From Aphodosoma sp051870875 (GTDB lineage Bacteria; Bacteroidota; Bacteroidia; Bacteroidales; Paludibacteraceae): DNA of 13,004 bases. Shown piece after piece: positions 7,504-13,004 of this stretch. The stretch spans positions 1-13,004 of the forward strand of contig JBJECG010000013.1 of assembly GCA_051870875.1 (NCBI GenBank). Direction: 5' to 3'. The notes beneath the pieces were generated by a model that searched no databases, had not been told where the DNA came from, and saw nothing but the letters and a program-made list of their open reading frames with translations. Position 1 is the stretch's first letter. Each line of letters starts with the position of its first letter. The translations under genes and the position numbers were made by a program.

Positions 7504-7998
7504 ATGGCTGTTGAAATAGAACGTAAATTCCTCGTCTCTGGCGACGGCTATCGTGCCGGAACCCCTGTACATATCATGCAGGGATATATTTGCAGTAGTG
7601 AAGGGAAAGTGGTGCGCGTACGTGTCAGGGGAGACAGGGCTTTCATTACGGTAAAAGATGCTACTGTCGGTTTTTCCCGGCATGAATTCGAATATGGAAT
7701 ACCGGTCGCCGATGCTCTGATTATGTTGCAGTCGGTATGTATCAGACCGGTTATCGACAAGACCCGATGGATGTTGGACTACGAGGGCTATACTTGGGAA
7801 GTGGATGAGTTTCATGCTGACAATGAAGGCCTGGTGGTGGCTGAAATCGAACTTGAACATGCCGGAGCCGACTTCCCGCGCCCGGATTGGCTGGCTGCGG
7901 AAGTGACCGGAATCAGACGTTATTACAATGCCTGTCTCTTGTCCCATCCATATTCCCGATGGTCTGAAACCGAACGAAACAATTGTACTCAGATATGA
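7504..7998 (+). CDS. CYTH-domain (triphosphate tunnel) protein
   Basis: The 164-residue product is a single CYTH domain. The diagnostic ExExK signature is at Glu4, Glu6 and Lys8. Basic residues that line the tunnel and bind the triphosphate occur as Arg38-x-Arg40-x-Arg42, Lys51, Arg59 and Lys86/Arg88. Acidic residues for metal binding occur in Glu61/Glu63, Asp101-Glu102 and Glu114-x-Glu116. Bacterial members of this size are usually inorganic triphosphatases, releasing phosphate from PPPi, and a few are thiamine-triphosphatase or adenylate-cyclase related. I expect cytoplasmic triphosphatase activity but cannot tell the substrate. The gene overlaps the next one by ATGA (7995-7998), indicating translational coupling to a lipoprotein of unknown role. 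The start is preceded by CGTTT, the same bases found before the symporter start. Confidence 0.9.
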   Translation: MAVEIERKFLVSGDGYRAGTPVHIMQGYICSSEGKVVRVRVRGDRAFITVKDATVGFSRHEFEYGIPVADALIMLQSVCIRPVIDKTRWMLDYEGYTWEVDEFHADNEGLVVAEIELEHAGADFPRPDWLAAEVTGIRRYYNACLLSHPYSRWSETERNNCTQI

Positions 7999-9107
7999 AA
8001 ATAAAGAATGTATTTCAAGTTGCAGCCGTTTCGGTCATGCTGTTTGCTGCTGGATGTACCGACCGGGTCATCGTTTCCGGAATTATAGACGGAGCCGGGG
8101 ACCGGACAATATATCTCAGTCATGACCGGATGTCGGACTGGCAAGTGGTGGATTCCCTAAAGCTCAAGGCCGACGGGAAGTTCTCTTTTTCTGTCAATAA
8201 GCCGGTATGCCCTGAGTTCTACCGTATTTCCCTTGACGGCGAATCGGTGGTGTTGGCTATTGATGCCAATACTTCCGGTATAGACATTTCTGCCGGAAAA
8301 GGTGCGTTGGCCGACGCTTCAATTTCCGGCTCCGATGCCTCGAACGATATACAGAGGCTCCGCCGCTCTGCTTTCGGATTGCAGCGTATGGCTGCTTCCG
8401 GTTCGTCCGGGGAGGCAGACTCTGCTCTTGCCGTGCACAAACGGATGGCCCAGTCCATTATCCTGGCCAACACAGCTTCGCCTGCTGCATACTATGCTGT
8501 GTACCAGACAATCAACGGTCTGTACATATTTCATCCGGGTGATGCGGCCGATCTGCCGTATTGGACCGCTGTGGCTACCGGATTCGACATTCATTGCGCG
8601 GACTGTGAACGTACTGGATTTATCAAGTCGGTAGTGCTTGCTGCACAGAAAGAGAAGCGCAGCGTCCGCCTCTCGGATCCGGCTCTGCTCGATTCGGTTG
8701 AGATACAAGGTTTGGTTGAACTGTCCATGCCCGACCGCTCGGGGCATGATGTTGCCCTTTCTTCGTTGAAAGGCAGTGTCGTACTGCTCGACTTTTCATC
8801 TTACGATATGGAAACTGCAGCTGCACATTATCTTTTCCTGCGCGAATTGTACGGCGGTTTTCATGACCGTGGCTTTGAAATATACTCGGTGTCGCTTGAC
8901 AGTGACAAACTTTTCTGGCTTGAGCAGTCGCGCACCATGCCGTGGATTTCTGTACGCGACAACAACGCCCCGCGCACCATGAGCGTCATATCGTACAATG
9001 TCACGGCACTGCCAACCTTTTTTCTCATTGACCGCAATGGCGATATTGTAGGACGGTATAATCACGAGAATATCCGTGATGCCATCGAAACGTTGCTGCC
9101 CGGATAA
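7995..9107 (+). CDS. Lipoprotein with DUF4369-like and cysteine-less thioredoxin-fold domains
   Basis: Starting from the ATG at 7995, the 370-residue product has a lipoprotein signal peptide: basic Lys-Ile-Lys, a hydrophobic core, and a lipobox ending Ala-Ala-Gly-Cys with the lipidated Cys21. Residues about 25-100 match the DUF4369 pattern (short beta strands, an Asp-Ser followed by Asp-Gly-Lys-Phe-Ser-Phe). A helical middle follows, with two cysteines at 201 and 204. From about 243 the C-terminal domain has the AhpC/TlpA thioredoxin layout: a strand with Val-Val-Leu-Leu-Asp-Phe, then a helix, and the cis-proline loop Ala-Leu-Pro-Thr-Phe-Phe at 338-343. Where TlpA proteins carry Trp-Cys-x-x-Cys this one reads Phe-Ser-Ser-Tyr-Asp-Met-Glu-Thr-Ala (267-275), so it cannot do standard dithiol chemistry. 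It is probably a periplasm-facing lipoprotein with a binding or structural role. An upstream in-frame ATG at 7983 is less likely because it weakens the signal peptide. Its TAA overlaps the queG ATG by one base. Confidence 0.85.
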   Translation: MKIKNVFQVAAVSVMLFAAGCTDRVIVSGIIDGAGDRTIYLSHDRMSDWQVVDSLKLKADGKFSFSVNKPVCPEFYRISLDGESVVLAIDANTSGIDISAGKGALADASISGSDASNDIQRLRRSAFGLQRMAASGSSGEADSALAVHKRMAQSIILANTASPAAYYAVYQTINGLYIFHPGDAADLPYWTAVATGFDIHCADCERTGFIKSVVLAAQKEKRSVRLSDPALLDSVEIQGLVELSMPDRSGHDVALSSLKGSVVLLDFSSYDMETAAAHYLFLRELYGGFHDRGFEIYSVSLDSDKLFWLEQSRTMPWISVRDNNAPRTMSVISYNVTALPTFFLIDRNGDIVGRYNHENIRDAIETLLPG

Positions 9108-10030
9108 TGTTTGACAAGGATGAAATACGCAGGTGGGCTGCCGAATGCGGGTTTGAACAGTGCGGGTTTGCCTCTGCCTGTTCGCTGGTTGGAACCGGTG
9201 AAGGCAGGTTGTTGCGCAGGTGGATCGAGGCCGGACGGCACGCATCGATGGCGTATATGGCTGACAACCTCGACAAACGTCTTGACCCGCGTCTTCTGCT
9301 ACCCGAAGCTGAAACTGCAGTAGTGGTGCTTATGAATTATTTTCCGGGTAAGCCGCAACCAGGCGGCCAACCCCGCATCGCTTCCTATGCCTATGGGCAG
9401 GACTATCATTTCATAGTCCGTTCGCGTCTTCGCCGCCTGGCGGAACGTATGTCGCAGGTTGGCAGCCACACCTATGCGGTTTTCTGTGATTCCGCCCCTG
9501 TCATGGAACGGTCATGGGCTCTTCGTGCCGGCCTCGGTTGGATCGGACGTTCCGGCATGTTGGTCAATCCTCGTTTGGGTACATATTCGTTTGTCGGTGT
9601 CATGTTTACATCCGCTGTTGTACCACCCGATACTCCTATGCCAAACCGGTGCGGACGGTGCGGACGGTGTATCGCTGCATGTCCTACTGCCGCAATTGAT
9701 GCTGCAACATCGACAATTGACGCAGGCCGTTGTATCTCATATCTTACAATCGAAAGCCGTCATCCTGTGCCCGAAAAGTTTCTCGGACCGTCATCCGGTA
9801 TCCTTTATGGTTGCGACCGGTGTATGGAAGCATGCCCGTGGAACCGGTTTGCGCATCCGACGGCTGTGCCGGAATTGCAGCCTCTCGGGGGGATTTTTTC
9901 CATCGACTGGACCAAAATCGGCAGGGGCGAATTCAACCGTTTGTTGAAACTCAGTCCGATGAAGCGCGCCGGATACCGTAAATTGCGTGAACGGGCCTTG
10001 CAGGTGGCATCTATGCGCCAATGTGAATGA
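9107..10030 (+). CDS. queG: Epoxyqueuosine reductase QueG
   Basis: QueG is a cytoplasmic iron-sulfur and cobalamin enzyme that reduces epoxyqueuosine to queuosine in the wobble position of tRNAs with GUN anticodons. The 307-residue protein is at the short end of the usual range. It has the Asp-Ser-Ala-Pro-Val-Met-Glu-Arg motif at 128-135, containing the conserved catalytic Asp, then Ala-Gly-Leu-Gly-Trp-Ile-Gly (141-147). The first 4Fe-4S set is Cys182, Cys185, Cys188 and Cys192, and the second is Cys209, Cys236, Cys239 and Cys243, all intact. Tyr-Leu-Thr-Ile-Glu (212-216) is family-typical. The C-terminus ends soon after Ser-Pro-Met-Lys-Arg-Ala-Gly-Tyr, without the HEAT-like repeat domain of some longer QueG proteins. 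The start codon overlaps the lipoprotein stop (TAATG), so the two are translationally coupled. Other queuosine genes are not in the window. Confidence 0.96.
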   Translation: MFDKDEIRRWAAECGFEQCGFASACSLVGTGEGRLLRRWIEAGRHASMAYMADNLDKRLDPRLLLPEAETAVVVLMNYFPGKPQPGGQPRIASYAYGQDYHFIVRSRLRRLAERMSQVGSHTYAVFCDSAPVMERSWALRAGLGWIGRSGMLVNPRLGTYSFVGVMFTSAVVPPDTPMPNRCGRCGRCIAACPTAAIDAATSTIDAGRCISYLTIESRHPVPEKFLGPSSGILYGCDRCMEACPWNRFAHPTAVPELQPLGGIFSIDWTKIGRGEFNRLLKLSPMKRAGYRKLRERALQVASMRQCE

Positions 10031-10081
10031 ATTGGGTCGATAGTATAAATTGATTTTTGTGAATTGCTTGATTAATCGTTT

Positions 10082-11518
10082 ATGTATATTGCCGTATTGC
10101 TGGTATATGTGTCCATTTTGTTTCTTGTCGGATGGTTTGTGTCGCGTCGTTCGTCCGACAACGAATCGTTTTTCTCCGCCCGCCATGCTTCACCGTGGTT
10201 TATGGTGGCATTCGGCATGATAGGGGCTTCTGTGTCGGGTATATCGGTGGTTTCCGTGCCTGGGATGGTGACGGCCGCCGGATGGTCGTATTTGCAGACC
10301 TGCTTCGGTTTCTTTTTCGGTTATGTGGCGGTGGCGTATATCTTGTTGCCGGTATATTACCGTATGAATCTGACTTCCATATACCAATATCTAAGCACCC
10401 GTTTCGGCTCCTCGTCGAGGCTTTCGGGAGCCTGGCTTTTTATTGTTGCCAAAATGGTAGGTTCGGCTGCAAAGTTCTATGTGGCTGTCATAGTGCTGCG
10501 CCAGTTTGTGTTTGCAGGATACGATGTCCCGTTATGGCTTGTTGCGCTTGTCTGTGTGGCGGTGATGTGGCTGTATACAATGCGGTCGGGTATCAAGACC
10601 ATTGTGTGGACTGATGCCCTGCAGACGTTTTTTTTGCTTGGGGCTCTGATTGTCCTGTGCGTCGGGATGTTTGATTTGCTGGATCTTGATTTCTCTTCGC
10701 TCTATACGGCTTTGAAGAAGGCCGGTCATACGAGGATATTTGTTTTCGATGATTTTGCCTCACCTCGTAATTTCTGGAAACAGTTTGTCAGCGGTATATT
10801 TATTGTCATTGTCATGACAGGGCTTGATCAGGATATGATGCAGAAAAATCTCACTTGCCGCACATTGCGTCAGAGCCAGCGCAACATGTTGCTTTACGGA
10901 GCTGCTTTTGTGCCAGTCAACTTTCTGTTTCTACTTCTCGGATCCATGATCTTGCTGTTTGCTAACAGCCGGGGAATAGCCCTGCCCGAACACCCCGATG
11001 GCATAGTCCCGTTCGTTGTTGCCGGTTTCATGTCGCCTATAGCCGGTATTGCTTTTATGGTAGGCATTGTATCTGCCACTTTCTCGAGTGCAGATTCCGC
11101 CCTGGCGGCAATAACCACCGAAGTGTCGGTCAATGTGGTCGGAATCTCTGCAGGAGACATCCGTTCGCGTCGCATCATACACGTTGTTGTGTCACTCGTT
11201 TTTGTGCTGGTGGTCCTGCTGTTCGGTTATTTCAACGGAAATTCGGTCATCGATACCATATACACTATTGTCGGGTATGCCTACGGACCTCTGCTCGGAC
11301 TGTTTGCCTTCGGGCTCTTTACCCGCCGTAACCCTCTTCCGGCCGCCGTTCCCGTCATTGTCATTATGTCGCCGCTGCTGTGTTATGTCATCAGCTGCCT
11401 TGCATCCGCTTGTTTACATTACACTTTCGGCTACGAACTTCTGTTGCTCAATGGTATGCTTGCATTCCTGGGATTATGGATCGTTTCAAGTCCGAAAAAG
11501 AAAATAATTACCCGTTAA
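10082..11518 (+). CDS. Sodium:solute symporter (SSS family)
   Basis: The 478-residue protein has about thirteen membrane helices and belongs to the sodium:solute symporter family, which imports sugars, amino acids, nucleosides or organic acids with Na+. Family marks are the unwound first core helix around residues 46-62 (Met-Ile-Gly-Ala-Ser-Val-Ser-Gly), the Thr-Gly-Leu-Asp-Gln-Asp-Met-Met-Gln-Lys-Asn stretch at about 246-256, and Phe-Ser-Ser-Ala-Asp-Ser-Ala-Leu-Ala-Ala at 334-343, where the conserved Ser residues help form the Na2 site. The last residues are a short basic tail. The substrate cannot be told, because no catabolic genes lie next to it. The 51-nt gap before it is AT-rich, with no clear TAnnTTTG box, so it may depend on upstream transcription. 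The engB start follows after 12 nt. Confidence 0.93.
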   Translation: MYIAVLLVYVSILFLVGWFVSRRSSDNESFFSARHASPWFMVAFGMIGASVSGISVVSVPGMVTAAGWSYLQTCFGFFFGYVAVAYILLPVYYRMNLTSIYQYLSTRFGSSSRLSGAWLFIVAKMVGSAAKFYVAVIVLRQFVFAGYDVPLWLVALVCVAVMWLYTMRSGIKTIVWTDALQTFFLLGALIVLCVGMFDLLDLDFSSLYTALKKAGHTRIFVFDDFASPRNFWKQFVSGIFIVIVMTGLDQDMMQKNLTCRTLRQSQRNMLLYGAAFVPVNFLFLLLGSMILLFANSRGIALPEHPDGIVPFVVAGFMSPIAGIAFMVGIVSATFSSADSALAAITTEVSVNVVGISAGDIRSRRIIHVVVSLVFVLVVLLFGYFNGNSVIDTIYTIVGYAYGPLLGLFAFGLFTRRNPLPAAVPVIVIMSPLLCYVISCLASACLHYTFGYELLLLNGMLAFLGLWIVSSPKKKIITR

Positions 11519-11530
11519 GACTTTGGTACC

Positions 11531-12148
11531 ATGCACATCAAATCATCCGAATTCGTAGTTTCCAATACAGACTACCGCCGTTGTCCTGAAGACAACAAAT
11601 GTGAGTTCGCGTTTATAGGTCGGAGCAATGTAGGCAAATCGTCGCTTATAAATATGCTGCTTCAGCACCCTGGTCTGGCCAAGACTTCGTCAATGCCGGG
11701 CAAAACCCTTCTTATCAACCATTTTCTGGTCAATGGCGGATGGTATGTGGTAGACCTTCCTGGTTACGGCTATGCCCGTGTCTCAAAAGAGCATCTCAAG
11801 CGTCTCAAGGAAATCATCGAAAACTATATCCTTTACCGTCCTCAGCTCACCAACCTTTTTGTACTGCTTGATTGCCGGCTCGAACCGCAGCGCATCGATC
11901 TCGAATTTATGGAATGACTCGGTGAAAACGGCGTACCGTTTTCCATCGTTTTTACAAAAACGGACAAACTCGGGCCTGTCAGCCTGTGCCGGCATATAGA
12001 GGTTTACAGGCAGAAACTTCTGGAACAATGGGAAACTCTGCCTCCGATTTTTGCAACTTCGTCCGAAAAACGCGAAGGCCGCGATGCTATCCTCGACTAT
12101 ATCGGAGAAATCATGGAAAATGTGGCTTGTGAGAATGGGAATCTCTGA
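11531..12148 (+). pseudogene. engB: Ribosome-assembly GTPase EngB/YsxC interrupted by in-frame TGA
   Basis: EngB (YsxC, YihA) is a GTPase needed for 50S subunit assembly and essential in several bacteria. The frame starts at the ATG at 11531 and encodes the P-loop Gly-Arg-Ser-Asn-Val-Gly-Lys-Ser-Ser (30-38), the switch I Ser-Met-Pro-Gly-Lys-Thr (54-59) and the G3 motif Asp-Leu-Pro-Gly (75-78). A TGA at 11915-11917 then stops it at codon 129. The same frame continues without another stop to a TGA at 12146-12148. That part encodes the G4 motif Thr-Lys-Thr-Asp (142-145), the G5 region Ala-Thr-Ser-Ser-Glu-Lys, and the expected C-terminus. The total of 205 codons matches the family length. The interrupted codon lies in Phe-Met-Glu-[stop]-Leu-Gly-Glu-Asn-Gly, where I recall the family having Trp, so one G-to-A change in TGG explains it. 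The 128-residue product alone would lack guanine recognition and should be inactive. Alternatives are a sequence error or readthrough. Confidence 0.9.
11924..11962 (+). other. Two tandem stem-loops just after the internal TGA of engB
   Basis: GAAAACGG (11924-11931) pairs perfectly with CCGTTTTC (11936-11943) around the loop CGTA. CGTTTT (11947-11952) pairs with AAAACG (11957-11962), with loop TACA. The first stem begins 6 nt after the TGA. AAAACGG occurs twice (11925-11931 and 11957-11963), so the central CCGTTTT (11936-11942) could pair with either copy, and the two folds exclude each other. The bases also encode the conserved strand and G4 motif, so the structure may be a by-product of codon choice. 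Confidence 0.5.
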
Positions 12149-12158
12149 TTGGCCCTGT

Positions 12159-12956
12159 TTATTTGAAAATGTACATCTCCGACGGAGTTGTGCGGGGCAA
12201 TGCTTTCAGCACTTCCAGCCGGATGCCTTTCTCTCTCAACGCCTCGTCAACGGTTGCAAATGCGGTCTCGGGCGTGTTGTTTTCCTTGCTTAGGTGGCAC
12301 AGGAATACATGCGACAGGCAAGGCCGGTAGTTGTCGGCCAGGAAACGGGCGGTATGCTCGTTGCAGAGATGCCCTGTGTATGAACGGACACGCTCCTTCA
12401 GCGGGTATGGATACGGTCCGTTTTGCAGCATCAGTGAATCGTAGTTGGCTTCGATGACCAGATAATTTGCCCGGAGTATGTGGTCAGCCACTTCTTTGCT
12501 TATATAGCCCAGATCGGTGGCAAATACGAAATGCTGGTCATGGTATGTAAATGTATATCCCACACAATCGGTGGCGTCGTGCGATACAGGGAAAGACTGT
12601 ATGGAGAAATCCCGGATGGACAGAATATCGCCTTTTGAATAATACTTGCAGCATTTCGAGATCTTTTCCGTTATACGATGGTTGTTTGAGATGCCTTCAT
12701 GCATCTTTGCAGTCAGGTATACCGGTATGTTGAACCTTTCGCCCAGCGAGCCTACCGATTTGATATGGTCTGTATGGTCGTGGGTGACGAATATGCCCCA
12801 AATGTTTGACAAGTCCAGTCCATGTGCTTTAAGTTCCTTTTTTACAGTACGGGCTCCGACGCCGGCATCTATCAGAAACCCGTAAGATGCCGTTCCCAAA
12901 TAGTAGCAGTTGCCGCTGCTGCCGCTCCCTATACTGAAAAATCTGAGCCTGTTCAT
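12159..12956 (-). CDS. Metallo-beta-lactamase-fold hydrolase, YycJ/WalJ type
   Basis: Read from the ATG at 12956, the 265-residue protein has the metallo-beta-lactamase fold with two metal ions. The N-terminal Phe-Phe-Ser-Ile-Gly-Ser-Gly-Ser-Ser-Gly-Asn-Cys stretch (6-17) is characteristic of the YycJ/WalJ group. The His-x-His-x-Asp-His motif is at 59-64 (His59, His61, Asp63, His64). Later metal ligands are a Ser-His-Asp near 129-131 and an Ala-Thr-Asp-Leu-Gly-Tyr near 149-154. The Gly-His-Leu-Cys-Asn-Glu-His and Cys-His-Leu-Ser-Lys-Glu-Asn-Asn segments are also typical. WalJ-type proteins have been described as DNA exonucleases linked to DNA repair or cell-wall control, so a cytoplasmic nuclease role is likely but inferred. 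An in-frame ATG at 12968 would add four residues but lies inside the -7 promoter box. The gene converges on engB with 10 nt between the stops. Confidence 0.93.
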   Translation of the reverse strand: MNRLRFFSIGSGSSGNCYYLGTASYGFLIDAGVGARTVKKELKAHGLDLSNIWGIFVTHDHTDHIKSVGSLGERFNIPVYLTAKMHEGISNNHRITEKISKCCKYYSKGDILSIRDFSIQSFPVSHDATDCVGYTFTYHDQHFVFATDLGYISKEVADHILRANYLVIEANYDSLMLQNGPYPYPLKERVRSYTGHLCNEHTARFLADNYRPCLSHVFLCHLSKENNTPETAFATVDEALREKGIRLEVLKALPRTTPSEMYIFK

Positions 12957-12965
12957 AATAACCCG

Positions 12966-12997
12966 CAAAGGTAAGCATTCTATTGCATACAGACAAT
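12966..12997 (-). promoter_or_regulatory. Bacteroidota promoter of the MBL-fold gene
   Basis: On the minus strand the -7 box TACCTTTG spans 12973 down to 12966, and an ATTG box (one mismatch from TTTG) spans 12997 to 12994, with a 20-nt spacer. The next base extends the -7 box to TACCTTTGC, the same nonamer as at 284 and 1166. The expected transcription start lies only a few bases before the ATG at 12956, so the leader would be nearly absent. Confidence 0.65.
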
Positions 12998-13004
12998 ATT
13001 ATTT

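Noticed and set aside
9647..9669. Direct repeat of GGTGCGGAC units inside queG
   Set aside because: It simply encodes the Cys-Gly-Arg-Cys-Gly-Arg-Cys iron-sulfur motif expected in QueG.
11915..11943. Selenocysteine insertion at the engB TGA with the following stem as a SECIS element
   Set aside because: The family has Trp, not Cys, at this position, and the stem lacks the features I would expect of a bacterial SECIS, such as a bulged U and a GU-containing apical loop. No selenoprotein genes are present in the window.
11531..12148. Genome-wide reassignment of TGA to Trp
   Set aside because: Genes in the window end in TGA at their normal family or expected C-termini, clearly so in ychF and also in queG and the membrane-protein gene, while TGG is used freely for Trp, including inside engB. 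TGA is therefore a working stop codon here.
12131..12158. Shared terminator between the converging engB and MBL-fold genes
   Set aside because: Only a 4-bp GAGA/TCTC stem is visible in this stretch, with no T tract on either strand.

Overview
This window reads as ordinary chromosomal DNA from a member of the Bacteroidota, most likely the order Bacteroidales. The evidence is three copies of the Bacteroidota -7 promoter element (TACCTTTGC) with TTTG-like -33 boxes 19-21 nt upstream, the absence of clear Shine-Dalgarno sequences before most starts, and gene types typical of the group (a DUF4369/thioredoxin-like lipoprotein, a Bacteroides-type SSS symporter, a YciC/DUF975-like membrane protein). 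The genus cannot be named from this sequence.

Layout. Positions 1-378 hold no recognisable gene: an AT-richer stretch carries one open frame of doubtful reality, then a good promoter (261-291). That promoter leads into a polytopic membrane protein (379-1059), which is followed by a hairpin terminator. A second promoter drives a MATE-family efflux pump (1209-2594). From 2658 to 12148 nine genes point the same way with gaps of 12-51 nt or overlaps of 1-4 nt: ychF, rlmH, a large NtrY-like sensor histidine kinase, a short-chain dehydrogenase, a CYTH-domain protein, a DUF4369/thioredoxin-fold lipoprotein, queG, a sodium:solute symporter and engB. A convergent gene at the right edge (12159-12956, minus strand) encodes a YycJ/WalJ-type metallo-beta-lactamase-fold protein with its own promoter.

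Functional theme. Four of the nine genes in the long run act on the ribosome or on RNA: YchF (ribosome-associated ATPase), RlmH (23S rRNA pseudouridine methylation), QueG (last step of tRNA queuosine synthesis) and EngB (50S subunit assembly GTPase). The others (kinase, SDR, CYTH, lipoprotein, symporter) have no obvious link to that theme, so the run may simply be a compact housekeeping operon. The kinase has no response regulator in the window.

The most unusual feature is engB. An in-frame TGA replaces the tryptophan expected at codon 129, before the G4 and G5 nucleotide-binding motifs. The frame then stays open for 76 more codons to the family's normal length. Two short, perfect stem-loops start 6 nt after the TGA. 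TGA is a genuine stop in several neighbouring genes, so a changed genetic code is unlikely. A point nonsense mutation, a sequence error, or stop-codon readthrough remain. Apart from this I see no mobile element, CRISPR array, RNA gene or obvious novel multi-gene system.
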